A DNA stretch of 64,000 nucleotides from Streptococcaceae bacterium AM104-57 (GCA_027659245.1 JAQDPW010000006.1:19359-83358); one strand, 5' to 3'; counted from the first letter of the stretch, positions 17,614 through 27,228 are shown. The notes: generated by a model not told the origin, from the sequence alone. Translations and numbers: made by a program.

Positions 17614-18322
17614 TATTTTAACCCTCTTTCCAGAGATGTTCTCACCGCTAGAACATTCTATCGTTGGAAAGGCCCGTGAAAAAGGACTTCTTGACATCCA
17701 GTATCATAATTTTCGTGACTATGCTGAAAAGGCTCGTCATGTCGATGACGAACCCTACGGTGGTGGTCAAGGCATGCTCCTGCGAGCGCAACCAATCTTT
17801 GATGCCTTTGATGCTATTCAAAAGAAAAATCCGCGCGTGATCCTTTTGGATCCTGCTGGTAAGCAGTTTGACCAGGCTTATGCTGAAGATTTAGCACAAG
17901 AAGAGGAACTGATCTTTATCTGTGGTCACTACGAGGGCTATGATGAACGCATTAAGACCTTGGTAACAGATGAGATTTCCCTAGGTGATTATGTGCTAAC
18001 TGGAGGAGAATTGGCGGCTATGACCATGATTGATGCGACGGTTCGCTTGATACCAGAAGTGATTGGGAAAGAAACCAGTCACCAAGATGATAGTTTTTCA
18101 TCTGGACTCCTTGAATATCCTCAGTACACACGTCCTTATGATTATCGTGGGATGGTGGTTCCAGAAGTGCTTATGAGTGGGCATCATGAGAAGATTCGCC
18201 AATGGCGTCTCTATGAGAGTCTCAAAAAAACTTATGAGCGTAGACCAGATTTGTTGGAACATTACGAATTAACAGCAGAAGAAGCAAAAATGTTAGCGGA
18301 CATTAAAGAAAATACAAATTAA
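17603..18322 (+). CDS. trmD: tRNA (guanine-37-N1) methyltransferase TrmD
   Basis: 239 residues, a SPOUT-fold dimeric methylase. The knot motifs are seen: [23 protein letters not shown] and [13 protein letters not shown]. It makes m1G37 in tRNAs reading CNN codons and prevents frameshifting. The ATG lies within the end of rimM (11-base overlap). The stop is followed 12 bases later by the ATP-cone gene. Confidence 0.97.
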   Translation: MKIDILTLFPEMFSPLEHSIVGKAREKGLLDIQYHNFRDYAEKARHVDDEPYGGGQGMLLRAQPIFDAFDAIQKKNPRVILLDPAGKQFDQAYAEDLAQEEELIFICGHYEGYDERIKTLVTDEISLGDYVLTGGELAAMTMIDATVRLIPEVIGKETSHQDDSFSSGLLEYPQYTRPYDYRGMVVPEVLMSGHHEKIRQWRLYESLKKTYERRPDLLEHYELTAEEAKMLADIKENTN

Positions 18323-18334
18323 AAGGAGAAGCCT

Positions 18335-18673
18335 ATGCAAGTCATTAAACGTGATGGACAAGTTGCCGACTTTGATCCAGATAAAATCTATCAAGCCATT
18401 CTCAAAGCTGCTCAAACAGTTTATGTTTTGACCGATGATTTACGTCAAAATCTAGCTCAGGTAACTAAGAAGGTTGTCTTAGATCTAGAAGAGGCAAAAG
18501 TGGAGCGTGCGACGATCAGCATGATTCAATCAATGGTTGAACATCGCTTGCTTGGTGCAGGTTACATCACTATCGCTGAACACTATATCTCTTACCGTTT
18601 GCAACGGGATTTAGAGAGAAGTGGTTACGGAGAACACATTGCTGTTCACCTTCATTTTGAACAAATTCGTTAA
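18335..18673 (+). CDS. Stand-alone ATP-cone domain protein
   Basis: 112 residues: almost the whole protein is one ATP-cone domain (KRDGQVADFDPDKIYQAILKAA, then the helical half to YISYRLQRD). ATP-cones normally sit at the N-terminus of ribonucleotide reductases or of NrdR and sense ATP/dATP. Here there is no catalytic or zinc-finger part. It follows trmD with AAAGGAGAAG, so it is co-transcribed with rimM-trmD. Its partner is unknown; it may act in trans or be an orphaned regulatory domain. Confidence 0.8.
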   Translation: MQVIKRDGQVADFDPDKIYQAILKAAQTVYVLTDDLRQNLAQVTKKVVLDLEEAKVERATISMIQSMVEHRLLGAGYITIAEHYISYRLQRDLERSGYGEHIAVHLHFEQIR

Positions 18674-18681
18674 TAGAAAAA

Positions 18682-18708
18682 AGTGAGATGAAGAAAACTC
18701 ATCTCACT
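18682..18708. terminator. Bidirectional terminator between convergent genes
   Basis: AGTGAGATGA / TCATCTCACT perfect 10-base stem with a 7-base loop. The right arm includes the stop codon of the minus-strand gene. Confidence 0.85.
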
Positions 18709-19024
18709 CTTTCTTAAATCGATTTTTTTGGGCAGTTTGGACAGTTGAGGGAACAAAACTTATTTTTCGAATATCTGGGATTCGAATAATGCGGGTCACA
18801 TTTTTTGCAAAATTTTTAACGATAATTTGCTGGCGGTCTGTATCAAATTTGATGATATCCCCTGTAAAACTTGTATCTGAAAAAATAATGTGGACAGCAG
18901 TTTTTTTCAGGACGGCCTCTTTAATGGCACTTGTCAGGGAGTCAGCTTTGGAATGATCTGATTCTTCTCGTCCGTTGAGAAATCCTTGGAATTTTTGTTG
19001 AATATGTCTAAATAAATCTTTCAT
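18704..19024 (-). CDS. Hypothetical small basic protein
   Basis: 106 residues from ATG 19024 (GGGAGG upstream; the longer frame has no SD). N-terminal amphipathic helix (FRHIQQKFQGFL), then a beta-rich half (VHIIFSDTSFTGDIIKFD, QQIIVKNFAKNVTRIIRIPDIRKISFV) that looks like a small barrel of Sm/SH3 type. That resemblance is by eye only. The basic C-terminus RFKKE ends within the shared terminator. Family not recognised. Confidence 0.6.
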   Translation of the reverse strand: MKDLFRHIQQKFQGFLNGREESDHSKADSLTSAIKEAVLKKTAVHIIFSDTSFTGDIIKFDTDRQQIIVKNFAKNVTRIIRIPDIRKISFVPSTVQTAQKNRFKKE

Positions 19025-19122
19025 CGGAGCCTCCCTTCTTTTTACCATTATTATATACAATTTTAAAAAAATCTACAAGATTTTACGAATAATCAAGTGA
19101 AGACAATTAAAAGGAGAATACA

Positions 19123-19338
19123 ATGGCAGAATTTACATTTGAAATCGAAGAACACTTACTTACGCTCTCAGAGAATGAAAAAGGTTGGACCAAGGAAATC
19201 AATCGTGTCAGCTTTAATGGAGCACCAGCAAAGTTTGATATTCGTGCTTGGAGTCCAGACCACACTAAGATGGGAAAAGGAATCACCCTCTCAAACGAGG
19301 AGTTTCAAGTGATGGTCGATGCCTTTAAGAATCAATAA
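19123..19338 (+). CDS. YdbC family PC4-like ssDNA-binding protein
   Basis: 71 residues (FTFEIEEHLLTLSENEKGWTK, FDIRAWSPDHTKMGKGITL). It matches the YdbC family, whose Lactococcus member is a homodimer with a PC4-like fold that binds single-stranded DNA. Likely a small nucleic-acid-binding factor. AAAAGGAGAA precedes the ATG. Monocistronic, with a terminator after it that faces bioY. Confidence 0.85.
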   Translation: MAEFTFEIEEHLLTLSENEKGWTKEINRVSFNGAPAKFDIRAWSPDHTKMGKGITLSNEEFQVMVDAFKNQ

Positions 19339-19363
19339 GCAATCATGTAAGAATAATCCAAAA

Positions 19364-19392
19364 GAAGCTGGGAAAAACCCGGCCTCTTTTTA
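19364..19392 (+). terminator. Terminator between ydbC-like gene and bioY
   Basis: GAAGCTGGG AAAAA CCCGGCCTC stem (one mismatch, one G-T) followed by TTTTTATTT. The same sequence type recurs at 46243, 56529 and 38101. Confidence 0.7.
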
Positions 19393-19929
19393 TTTGCTTG
19401 AAAAATAGGATTGAGTACGGAGACGTTGAAGGAGTGGTCGACCGATAAAACTGATGGCAAGGATTTTTGCAAGATCAGGAATGATAAAGGGAATGACACC
19501 GACAGCTAGTGCTTTATCAAAAGGCATACCAGCAAGGAAGTGGAGGCTGAGAATACCACCAACAAAGACAAGGGAATCTCCTAAGAGATTTGCAAGAAAG
19601 ATACGAATATAGCCACTTTTCTTATGGATAAGATAGGACGTAAGCCCAGCATAGACAAGGTCAAACCAAAGATAGCCAGCGCTTGGACCTACCAAAACAT
19701 GAAAACCAGCTCCCCCACTGGCAAAGACAGGAATACCGATAGCACCCAGCAAGAGATAGAGACCAACAGAAAGAACGGCTTCCCTAGGTCGAAAAACAGT
19801 AGCGATGAGTCCGATAGCAAAGTTTTGTAGAGTAAATGGTACTGGTCCAATTGGGATACTGATTTGGGCTAATACTGCAATCAGAGCAGCCCCGATAGCT
19901 GGAATAGCGTAAATGTGTGCTTTTTTCAA
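19390..19929 (-). CDS. bioY: Biotin transporter S component BioY
   Basis: 179 residues, six membrane helices, with the BioY pattern (ISIPIGPVPFTLQNFAIGL, GVPIFASGGAGF-like loop, GPSAGYLWFD). It is the substrate-binding part of an ECF importer; the shared energising module (EcfA/A'/T) is not in this window. GAGGTTAAC lies before the ATG. Expression is expected to respond to biotin through the BirA operator described upstream. Confidence 0.95.
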   Translation of the reverse strand: MKKAHIYAIPAIGAALIAVLAQISIPIGPVPFTLQNFAIGLIATVFRPREAVLSVGLYLLLGAIGIPVFASGGAGFHVLVGPSAGYLWFDLVYAGLTSYLIHKKSGYIRIFLANLLGDSLVFVGGILSLHFLAGMPFDKALAVGVIPFIIPDLAKILAISFIGRPLLQRLRTQSYFSSK

Positions 19930-19962
19930 AATAGTTAACCTCTTTTTTAATTTATAGTAACT

Positions 19963-19991
19963 ATTATACTGGAAGGGAGACGATTGTCAAC
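19963..19991 (-). promoter_or_regulatory. Promoter of bioY
   Basis: On the minus strand, TTGACA at 19991-19986 and TATAAT at 19968-19963 with a 17-base spacer: a consensus promoter. Its -35 box lies inside the left arm of the BirA operator. Confidence 0.85.
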
Positions 19992-20017
19992 CTATTTTAA
20001 AAATAAAGGTTACAAAT
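19983..20017. promoter_or_regulatory. BirA operator (biotin repressor site)
   Basis: ATTGTCAACC, 15 bases, GGTTACAAAT: two inverted arms with the Firmicute BirA pattern (TTGTnAACC, 14-16 bases, GGTTnACAA; the right arm is slightly degenerate). The site covers the -35 of the bioY promoter, so a bound biotinyl-AMP-BirA dimer would block transcription. Confidence 0.8.
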
Positions 20018-20078
20018 TTGTAACGGCCGATTTAGAAAGAAAAGGAGGACAAGAGTTTTTTCAGAACACGGATAAATC

Positions 20079-20165
20079 ATGTCAGTCATAAAAAGAGTAG
20101 CCTTATGGAAGTTGGCTATCATATGGTGCAAACACTTAGGAATATTGATGGGATGCTATTTTTAA
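20079..20165 (+). other. Possible 28-residue hydrophobic peptide ORF
   Basis: ATG 20079 to TAA 20163-20165: MSVIKRVALWKLAIIWC then a hydrophobic end with LMGCYF. An inverted repeat AAACACTTA / TAAGTGTTT (about 20129-20171) overlaps its end. There is only a weak GGA before the ATG; a strong AAGGAGG at 20042 is too far upstream. This is all I see in the rest of the 339-base gap between bioY and gor apart from their control sites. Could be chance. Confidence 0.25.
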
Positions 20166-20196
20166 GTGTTTTATAATTTGCTCTAGTAAAAGAAAA

Positions 20197-20238
20197 AGAT
20201 TGAAGAAAATGGTCCAAAATAGACTTTTTCTTCAATCT
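20197..20238 (-). terminator. Terminator after gor
   Basis: AGATTGAAGAAAA / TTTTTCTTCAATCT long stem. On the minus strand it is followed by TTTTTCTTTT. Confidence 0.8.
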
Positions 20239-20268
20239 GAATGACCGAGATGATCTCATTTAAAATTA

Positions 20269-21615
20269 TTAACGCATAGTAACAAACTCTTCTGAACCAG
20301 TTGGATGGATAGCAACTGTCGCATCAAAGTCAGCTTTTGTAGCTCCTATTTTGATAGCAACTGCGAAGCCTTGAATCATTTCGTCAACACCGTAGCCGAT
20401 ACCATGAAGGCCAACAACCTTTTCATCTGCACCTGCTGTAATGAGCTTGAAGCGAGCTTCTTGACGGTGGCTGGTAACTGCTGAATATATAGAAGCAAAT
20501 TTTGAAGTATAGACTTTGATGTTTTCTTGTCCATACTCTTTAATGGCTTCTTCTTCAGTTAGCCCAACAGTTCCAATAGCAGGGTGTGAAAAGACAACAG
20601 TTGGAATAGTAGTGTAGTCCATTTTGGCATTGGTTTTTCCATTGAAAAGTCTTTCGGATAGGGTACGGCCAGCCTTGATAGCAACAGGAGTCAGTTCTTT
20701 TTCACCTGTCACATCTCCAAGAGCATAGATACCATCAACGACTGTGTTTTGGTATTCGTCTACTTGGATGAAGCCACGTTCGTTGAGGATAACGCCTGCC
20801 TTTTCTAGCTGGAGTCCTTCAACGTTTGGACGGCGACCAGTTGCCCAGATAACTTGACTGGCAGTATGAGTACTACCATCTTCGAAATGAATGGTAATGC
20901 CTTGTTCAGTTTCTTCAAGTTTAGCAGGAACCTTATGGGTGTGGAGGTTTAATCCAGTATTTTCCATTTCTTGAACTAAGCTCTCAACAATATAGCTATC
21001 AAATCCACGAAGTGGACGCTCACGACGGACGAATAAATCAGTCTGTACACCAAGGGTATGGAGCACGCCAGCTAATTCGACAGCAATATAACCTGCACCC
21101 AGAATGGCTACAGAATCTGGCAACTCTTCCCAGGCAAAGACATCATCAGAACTACCACCTAGTTCAGCACCAGGAATGGCAGGGATATGAGGATGAGCTC
21201 CAGTCGCAATCACGATATGCTTAGCGTGGATCAATTCGCCATTAACGCTGACAGTATGAGCATCGACAAACTCGGCACGTCCTTCAATCAAATCAACCCC
21301 ATTGCGCTTGAAGCTTCCATTGTAAGAAGAGCGAGCACGGTCAATATAGGCTTCACGATTTTTACGAAGCGTTGCATAATCAAATTCATTACCGTTACTG
21401 ATAAATCCGTAATCTGGCCCATATTTGTGGATACTCTCTGCAATTTGCGCTCCATACCACATAATTTTTTTAGGGACACAGCCGAGGTTGATACAAGTTC
21501 CACCTAATTTCTTTTCCTCAATAACTGCGGCCTTAGCACCATGTTCACCAGCTCGGTTCATGGTAGCAATACCGCCACTACCTCCTCCGATAGCGATGAT
21601 GTCGTATTCTCTCAT
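20269..21615 (-). CDS. gor: Glutathione-disulfide reductase
   Basis: 448 residues from ATG 21615 (AAGGAG 7 bases before). FAD-binding GGGSGG at the N-terminus, redox-active disulfide [16 protein letters not shown]-binding [11 protein letters not shown] with downstream [12 protein letters not shown], second FAD contact GDVT, and C-terminal active-site AIHPTGSEE. It reduces GSSG with NADPH in the cytosol; streptococci import glutathione and use this enzyme against peroxide. Single gene with its own terminator; its promoter is not obvious. Confidence 0.93.
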   Translation of the reverse strand: MREYDIIAIGGGSGGIATMNRAGEHGAKAAVIEEKKLGGTCINLGCVPKKIMWYGAQIAESIHKYGPDYGFISNGNEFDYATLRKNREAYIDRARSSYNGSFKRNGVDLIEGRAEFVDAHTVSVNGELIHAKHIVIATGAHPHIPAIPGAELGGSSDDVFAWEELPDSVAILGAGYIAVELAGVLHTLGVQTDLFVRRERPLRGFDSYIVESLVQEMENTGLNLHTHKVPAKLEETEQGITIHFEDGSTHTASQVIWATGRRPNVEGLQLEKAGVILNERGFIQVDEYQNTVVDGIYALGDVTGEKELTPVAIKAGRTLSERLFNGKTNAKMDYTTIPTVVFSHPAIGTVGLTEEEAIKEYGQENIKVYTSKFASIYSAVTSHRQEARFKLITAGADEKVVGLHGIGYGVDEMIQGFAVAIKIGATKADFDATVAIHPTGSEEFVTMR

Positions 21616-21708
21616 AGAAAGCTCCTTTACTTGTTTTCTAGTCATATTCTATCTTTTTTGGGGAGTCAATGCAAAAATCTGCTACGCTTAAAAATTTTAA
21701 GAAAATGC

Positions 21709-21737
21709 TTGCAAAAATAAAAAGGAAAGTGTATTAT
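21709..21737 (+). promoter_or_regulatory. Upstream promoter of the MacAB-like operon
   Basis: TTGCAA at 21709-21714 and TATTAT at 21732-21737 with a 17-base spacer. The -10 is buried in the palindrome at 21730-21749. Confidence 0.5.
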
Positions 21738-21749
21738 ATAACTAATACA
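21730..21749. promoter_or_regulatory. Palindromic operator over a -10 box
   Basis: TGTATTA TATAAC TAATACA: perfect 7-base arms around 6 bases, covering the -10 of the promoter just described. The layout is that of a dimeric repressor site, such as GntR/YtrA-type regulators of exporters, but no regulator gene lies next to it. Confidence 0.55.
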
Positions 21750-21795
21750 ACAATAAAAAGATTTTAGTAAATATTTTTGGATAATGAGAAATCAG

Positions 21796-21824
21796 TTGTC
21801 CATTTTTAGGATGTGTGCTATAAT
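21796..21824 (+). promoter_or_regulatory. Proximal promoter of the MacAB-like operon
   Basis: TTGTCC at 21796-21801 and extended -10 TGCTATAAT ending 21824, 17-base spacer, 31 bases before ATG 21856. Confidence 0.7.
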
Positions 21825-21855
21825 CTTAATATATATTTGTAAAGAAGGAGTTCTT

Positions 21856-23049
21856 ATGAAAAGAAAGAAAACCGCCAAGAAATGGCCTTTATTTACTGCT
21901 ATTGGAGTTGCATCAGTACTTGTAGTGGGAGCAGCAGCTGTTCTTCTATTGAGACAACCAAATCAAGCTGCAACAAAAGATGAAACTGCTAAGATTGTCC
22001 TTGCCAAAGAGGGGTCTGTGGCATCTTCAGTTCTTTTATCTGGTACCGTAACAGCTCAGAATGAACAATACATCTATTATGATGCAAGCAAGGGTGACTT
22101 GGATGAGGTTCTAGTTTCAGTTGGTGACAAGGTAAGCGAAGGCCAGGCCTTAGTCAAGTATAGTAGCACAGAAGCCCAGGCTGCCTATGATGCTGCTAGC
22201 CGAGCTATTTCAAAAGCCGAACGCCACATCAATGAATTGTATGAATCTCGCAATAGTGCAGCGGCAACGCCTACCCTTCCACAAGTTGGAGCTGAAGGCG
22301 GTGCTGATCTAGCCCAGGCGCAGTCTTCTGGGTCAGCTCTTGCTTCGATTGATTCTCAAATCAGTGACGCCCGTGATACTCGTGCAGATGCAGAAGCGCA
22401 ACTCGAAAAAGCTCAAGCACAATTGGATGCAACTACGGTTTTGAGTACGGTAGAAGGAACAGTTGTAGAAGTCAATCGTAATGTTTCAAAATCTCCAACA
22501 GGAAATAGTCAAGTTTTGATTCATATAGTAAGTAACGATAACTTGCAGGTCAAGGGAGAGCTTTCTGAGTACAACCTTGCCAATCTATCTGTAGGCCAAG
22601 AAGTCACTTTCACTTCCAAGGTTTACCCAGATAAAACTTGGAATGGTAAGATTAGCTATATTTCTGACTACCCTAAAAACAATGGCGAAGCAGCAAGTGC
22701 AGCTGCAGCAGCAGGCGGTAACTCTGGTTCTAAATATCCATATACCATCGATGTTACAAGTGAAATCGGTGACTTGAAACAAGGATTCTCAGTAAGTGTT
22801 GAGGTTAAGAATAAGAGTAAAGCTATTCTGGTTCCTTTAACAAGTGTTGTGACTGAAAATGATAAGAACTATGTCTGGGTGCTTGACGAGCAGAAAAAGG
22901 CCAAGAAAGTGGAAGTTGGTTTGGGAAATGCTGATGCAGACAACCAAGAAATCACTTCAGGTCTGACAAATGGAGCAAAAGTCATCAGTAATCCGACAGC
23001 TTCCTTAGAAGAAGGGAAAGAGGTGAAGACTGATGAAGCAACTAATTAG
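21856..23049 (+). CDS. Exporter adaptor subunit, HlyD/MacA type
   Basis: 397 residues from ATG 21856 (AAGGAG 7 bases before). One N-terminal membrane helix (about 12-32), barrel-sandwich hybrid/lipoyl-like halves (GDLDEVLVSVGDKVSEGQALVKY and later TVLSTVEGTVVEVNRN), a coiled-coil hairpin between them (about 115-195, rich in Ala, Glu, Gln) and membrane-proximal domains. It links an ABC exporter to the outside. Its last 17 bases overlap the ATPase gene. Together the three genes form a tripartite-like MacAB-type exporter, as found in pneumococcus and linked to antimicrobial peptide export or defence. Confidence 0.85.
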   Translation: MKRKKTAKKWPLFTAIGVASVLVVGAAAVLLLRQPNQAATKDETAKIVLAKEGSVASSVLLSGTVTAQNEQYIYYDASKGDLDEVLVSVGDKVSEGQALVKYSSTEAQAAYDAASRAISKAERHINELYESRNSAAATPTLPQVGAEGGADLAQAQSSGSALASIDSQISDARDTRADAEAQLEKAQAQLDATTVLSTVEGTVVEVNRNVSKSPTGNSQVLIHIVSNDNLQVKGELSEYNLANLSVGQEVTFTSKVYPDKTWNGKISYISDYPKNNGEAASAAAAAGGNSGSKYPYTIDVTSEIGDLKQGFSVSVEVKNKSKAILVPLTSVVTENDKNYVWVLDEQKKAKKVEVGLGNADADNQEITSGLTNGAKVISNPTASLEEGKEVKTDEATN

Positions 23050-23734
23050 CCTCAAAAATATCTGCCGTAGCTATCGAAATGGTGACCAAGAACTTCAAGT
23101 CCTTAAAAACATTAACCTAGAAGTTCAAGAGGGAGAATTTGTAGCTATCATGGGACCATCCGGTTCAGGTAAGTCAACCCTCATGAACACCATTGGGATG
23201 TTGGATACTCCGACAAGTGGTCAGTATTTTCTAGATGGCAAAGAAGTAGCTGGTCTGGGTGAAAAACAATTAGCCAAGGTTCGAAATCAAGAAATCGGAT
23301 TTGTCTTTCAACAATTCTTTCTCTTGTCTAAAATGAATGCCCTCCAAAATGTCGAACTTCCTCTGATTTATGCAGGAGTTGGTGCTTCAAAGCGTCGCAA
23401 ATTAGCAGAAGAGTATCTGGAAAAGGTTGAACTGACCGAGCGTAGCCATCATTTACCTTCGGAGTTGTCAGGTGGTCAGAAGCAAAGGGTTGCCATTGCG
23501 CGTGCATTGGTTAATAACCCTTCGATTATCTTGGCAGATGAACCTACTGGAGCCTTAGATACTAAAACTGGAAATCAGATTATGCAGCTTTTAGTTGAAT
23601 TAAACAAAGAAGGAAAAACCATCATTATGGTTACGCATGAGCCTGAAATCGCTGCTTACGCTAAGCGTCAGATTGTCATTCGTGATGGTGTCATTTCGTC
23701 TGATAGTGGTCTAGTAGAAAAGGAGGAAAACTAA
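23033..23734 (+). CDS. ABC transporter ATPase, MacB/LolD type
   Basis: 233 residues. Walker A GPSGSGKST (about 42-50), Q-loop QQFFLLSKMNALQNVELPL, signature LSGGQKQRVAIARAL, Walker B IILADEPTGALD and the switch His in MVTHEPE. It powers the permease encoded 1 base downstream. It starts inside the adaptor gene, so translation is coupled. Confidence 0.93.
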   Translation: MKQLISLKNICRSYRNGDQELQVLKNINLEVQEGEFVAIMGPSGSGKSTLMNTIGMLDTPTSGQYFLDGKEVAGLGEKQLAKVRNQEIGFVFQQFFLLSKMNALQNVELPLIYAGVGASKRRKLAEEYLEKVELTERSHHLPSELSGGQKQRVAIARALVNNPSIILADEPTGALDTKTGNQIMQLLVELNKEGKTIIMVTHEPEIAAYAKRQIVIRDGVISSDSGLVEKEEN

Positions 23735-23735
23735 G

Positions 23736-24995
23736 ATGCAGAATCTGAAATTTGCCTTTTCATCCATTATGGCCCACAAGATGCGTTCCTTCCTCACCAT
23801 GATTGGTATCATTATCGGCGTGTCATCCGTTGTCGTAATCATGGCCTTAGGTGATTCCATGTCTCGTCAGGTCAATAAAAATATGACCAAGTCCCAGAAA
23901 GATATCCATGTCTTTTTCTCACCTACAAAGAGTAAGGACGGTTCCTTTACACAAAGACAATCTGCATTGACCTTGTCTGGTGGTCAAGAAGAAGATTTTG
24001 TTGAACCACCAAAACCTCAAGAAGCATGGGTCAAGGAAGCTGCTAAGCTCAAGGGAGTGGATAGCTACTATGTGACCAACTCAGCCAATGTGACCTTGAC
24101 TTATAAGGATAAAAAGGTCGAACACGCTAACATGACGGGTGGGAATGTCACCTATATGGATGCGGTCGAAAATGAAATCATTGCAGGTCGTGGCCTTAGA
24201 GCGCAAGATTATAAGGATTTCGCAAGTGTGATTATCCTAGATGAAGAACTAGCCAATAGCCTTTTTGGTTCCGCACAGGATGCCCTCAATCAGATTATTG
24301 AAGTAAACGAAATTAGTTACCGTGTTATTGGTGTTTATGCAAGTAAAGAAGCTAAGGCAGCCAAAGCCTTTGGAGTCGGAGGACTACCAATTACGACCAA
24401 TATTTCTCTTGCAGCTAATTTTAACACAGATGAAATTTCAAATATTGTCTTCCGTGTCAATGATACTAGCTTGACCCAGACTTTGGGACCAGAGTTGGCA
24501 AGAAGAATGACAGAGATTGCTGGTCTTCAACAAGGGGAATATCAGGTTGCAGATGCGTCTGCAGCCTTCCAAGAAGTTCAACAACTCTTTGGCTTTATAA
24601 CTACCATTATTAGTGCTATTGCGGGGATTTCCCTTTTTGTCGGTGGTACTGGTGTTATGAACATTATGCTTGTTTCAGTGACAGAGCGTACCCGTGAGAT
24701 TGGTCTACGTAAAGCACTAGGAGCAACACGGGCTAATATTCTGGTTCAGTTCTTGATTGAATCCATGATTTTAACCTTATTAGGTGGGGTTATCGGACTT
24801 GTGCTGGCTGCAGGGGTAACCATGCTTGCAGGTGTTCTTCTTCAAAACATGATTGCAGGAATCGAAGTTGGCGTATCCATCCCGATCGCTCTCTTTAGTT
24901 TAGCGGTCTCAGCTAGTATCGGTATGATATTTGGTGTTCTACCAGCCAACAAGGCTTCTAAACTAGATCCGATTGAAGCACTTCGCTATGAATAA
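23736..24995 (+). CDS. ABC transporter permease, MacB/FtsX type
   Basis: 419 residues. One helix near the N-terminus (about 17-38, [20 protein letters not shown]), a large extracellular domain (about 40-275) and three C-terminal helices, with the FtsX motif [21 protein letters not shown]. This is the MacB topology, which transmits mechanical force rather than forming a wide channel. Last gene of the exporter operon. A terminator follows. Confidence 0.9.
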   Translation: MQNLKFAFSSIMAHKMRSFLTMIGIIIGVSSVVVIMALGDSMSRQVNKNMTKSQKDIHVFFSPTKSKDGSFTQRQSALTLSGGQEEDFVEPPKPQEAWVKEAAKLKGVDSYYVTNSANVTLTYKDKKVEHANMTGGNVTYMDAVENEIIAGRGLRAQDYKDFASVIILDEELANSLFGSAQDALNQIIEVNEISYRVIGVYASKEAKAAKAFGVGGLPITTNISLAANFNTDEISNIVFRVNDTSLTQTLGPELARRMTEIAGLQQGEYQVADASAAFQEVQQLFGFITTIISAIAGISLFVGGTGVMNIMLVSVTERTREIGLRKALGATRANILVQFLIESMILTLLGGVIGLVLAAGVTMLAGVLLQNMIAGIEVGVSIPIALFSLAVSASIGMIFGVLPANKASKLDPIEALRYE

Positions 24996-25009
24996 TTTAA
25001 AAGATAAAA

Positions 25010-25040
25010 AACGAGATAGACATTTGTCTGTCTTGTTTTT
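25010..25040 (+). terminator. Terminator after the exporter operon
   Basis: AACGAGATAGAC ATTT GTCTGTCTTGTT stem with G-T pairs and a T-run. Confidence 0.75.
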
Positions 25041-25077
25041 GTATGGATTTCTCTATCGAAAATCACTAAAAATGTGG

Positions 25078-25083
25078 TATAAT
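25078..25083 (+). promoter_or_regulatory. Extended -10 box of metG
   Basis: TGTGGTATAAT (TGG extension). No clear -35. 46 bases before the ATG. Confidence 0.55.
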
Positions 25084-25128
25084 GAGGTGTTAGAAAAACA
25101 GGTTTCATTAGCCTGGAAAGGAAATATT

Positions 25129-27126
25129 ATGTCTGAAAAGAATTTTTATATTACAACACCGATTTACTATCCATCTGGTAAACTTCATATCGGTTCTGCC
25201 TATACAACCATTGCCTGTGATGTCTTAGCACGTTACAAACGCCTGATGGGCTACGATGTCTTTTATCTGACTGGTCTTGATGAGCATGGTCAAAAGATTC
25301 AACAAAAAGCAGAAGAAGCTGGCATCACACCTCAAGCTTATGTTGATGGTATGGCAGTTGGAGTCAAAGAACTCTGGCAATTATTGGATATCTCATATGA
25401 TAAATTTATCCGTACCACAGACGATTACCATGAAAAAGTGGTAGCGCAAGTTTTTGAACGCTTGCTTGCTCAAGATGATATTTACTTGGGTGAATACTCT
25501 GGTTGGTATTCAGTCTCAGATGAGGAATTCTTTACAGAAAGCCAGCTTGCAGAAGTATTCCGTGATGAAGCAGGCAATGTGACTGGTGGTATCGCTCCTT
25601 CAGGTCACGAAGTTGAATGGGTTTCAGAAGAGTCTTATTTCCTTCGCCTCAGTAAGTATCAAGACCGTTTGGTTGAATTTTTCAAATCTCAGCCTGATTT
25701 CATCACTCCTGATGGTCGCCTTAATGAAATGCTTCGCAACTTCATCGAGCCAGGTTTGGAAGATTTAGCGGTATCACGTACAACCTTTACATGGGGGGTG
25801 CCAGTCCCATCAAATCCAAAACACGTTGTCTACGTTTGGATTGATGCCCTTCTCAACTATGCGACTGCTCTTGGTTACGGTCAAGAGGATCATGCTAACT
25901 ACGATAAATTCTGGAATGGAACAGTCTTCCACATGGTCGGAAAAGATATCCTTCGTTTCCACTCAATCTACTGGCCAATTCTTCTCATGATGTTGGATAT
26001 CAAACTGCCAGATCGTTTGATTGCCCATGGTTGGTTTGTCATGAAAGACGGCAAAATGTCTAAGTCTAAAGGGAATGTCGTTTACCCTGAAATGTTGGTA
26101 GAGCGCTATGGTCTAGATCCGCTTCGCTACTACCTCATGCGTAGCCTTCCAGTTGGTTCAGACGGAACCTTCACTCCAGAGGACTATGTAGGCCGTATCA
26201 ACTATGAATTGGCAAATGACCTCGGAAACCTCCTCAACCGTACGGTTTCCATGATTAACAAGTACTTTGATGGTCAAATCCCTGCCTATGTAGAAGGCGT
26301 GACAGACTTTGATAATGCTCTTGCTCAAGTGGCAGAACAATCAATCGCTGACTACCATATACACATGGATGCAGTTGACTACCCACGTGCACTTGAAGCA
26401 GTCTGGGCTCTTATCTCACGTACTAATAAATACATCGACGAGACAGCACCTTGGGTCTTAGCTAAGGATGAAGCGCACCGTGACCAATTGGCAAGTGTTA
26501 TGAGCCACTTGGCAGCCAGCCTTCGTGTCGTAGCTCACTTGATTGAGCCATTTATGATGGAAACTAGTCGTGCAGTTTTGACTCAACTTGGTCTAGCAGA
26601 AGTTTCTAGCCTTGAAAACTTGAGCTTGGCTGATTTCCCTGCAAATGTCACTGTAGTTGCTAAAGGAACACCAATCTTCCCACGTCTCGATATGGAAGAA
26701 GAAATCGCCTATATCAAAGAACAAATGGAAGGTAACAAGCCAGCCGTCGAAAAAGAGTGGAACCCAGACGAAGTTGAACTCAAACTGAACAAGGAAGAAA
26801 TCAAGTTTGAAGACTTTGACAAGGTTGAAATTCGTGTTGCTGAAGTCAAAGAAGTTTCTAAAGTGGAAGGTTCTGACAAGTTGCTTCAATTCCGCCTAGA
26901 TGCTGGTGATGGTGAAGACCGTCAAATCCTGTCTGGTATTGCGAAATTCTATCCAAACGAACAAGAATTGGTCGGCAAGAAAGTACAAATCGTTGCCAAT
27001 CTTAAACCACGTAAAATGATGAAAAAATATGTCAGCCAAGGTATGATTCTCTCAGCTGAACATGATGGCAAATTAACCCTTCTCACAGTTGATCCAGCTG
27101 TACCAAACGGAAGTGTGATTGGGTAA
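25129..27126 (+). CDS. metG: Methionyl-tRNA synthetase
   Basis: 665 residues from ATG 25129 (GGAAAGGAAATATT upstream); the reading frame is open back to 24973 but overlaps the permease and terminator. Class I signature HIGS (HIGH variant) near residue 24 and KMSKSKGN near residue 308. The anticodon-binding helical domain follows, and a C-terminal EMAP-II/Trbp111-like tRNA-binding domain (about 565-665, [14 protein letters not shown]) drives dimerisation. No T-box leader was seen; the 5' region is short. Confidence 0.97.
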   Translation: MSEKNFYITTPIYYPSGKLHIGSAYTTIACDVLARYKRLMGYDVFYLTGLDEHGQKIQQKAEEAGITPQAYVDGMAVGVKELWQLLDISYDKFIRTTDDYHEKVVAQVFERLLAQDDIYLGEYSGWYSVSDEEFFTESQLAEVFRDEAGNVTGGIAPSGHEVEWVSEESYFLRLSKYQDRLVEFFKSQPDFITPDGRLNEMLRNFIEPGLEDLAVSRTTFTWGVPVPSNPKHVVYVWIDALLNYATALGYGQEDHANYDKFWNGTVFHMVGKDILRFHSIYWPILLMMLDIKLPDRLIAHGWFVMKDGKMSKSKGNVVYPEMLVERYGLDPLRYYLMRSLPVGSDGTFTPEDYVGRINYELANDLGNLLNRTVSMINKYFDGQIPAYVEGVTDFDNALAQVAEQSIADYHIHMDAVDYPRALEAVWALISRTNKYIDETAPWVLAKDEAHRDQLASVMSHLAASLRVVAHLIEPFMMETSRAVLTQLGLAEVSSLENLSLADFPANVTVVAKGTPIFPRLDMEEEIAYIKEQMEGNKPAVEKEWNPDEVELKLNKEEIKFEDFDKVEIRVAEVKEVSKVEGSDKLLQFRLDAGDGEDRQILSGIAKFYPNEQELVGKKVQIVANLKPRKMMKKYVSQGMILSAEHDGKLTLLTVDPAVPNGSVIG

Positions 27127-27133
27127 GATTTAA

Positions 27134-27167
27134 AAGGACCAGTTTGAACTGGTTCTTTTCTTTTTTT
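27134..27167 (+). terminator. Terminator after metG
   Basis: AAGGACCAGTT TG AACTGGTTCTT stem, then TTCTTTTTTT. Confidence 0.8.
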
Positions 27168-27228
27168 AGGTAGCAGTTGATAAAAGTGTCATTCTGCTTT
27201 ATAATGAAGAAAAACGGAGGAAGTTGCC

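Noticed and set aside
24973..25128. N-terminal extension of MetG
   Set aside because: It overlaps the permease gene and contains the terminator and -10 box; the family start is at 25129 with an SD.
25003..25128. T-box or SAM riboswitch before metG
   Set aside because: The leader after the promoter is only about 40 bases and contains no specifier loop or antiterminator.
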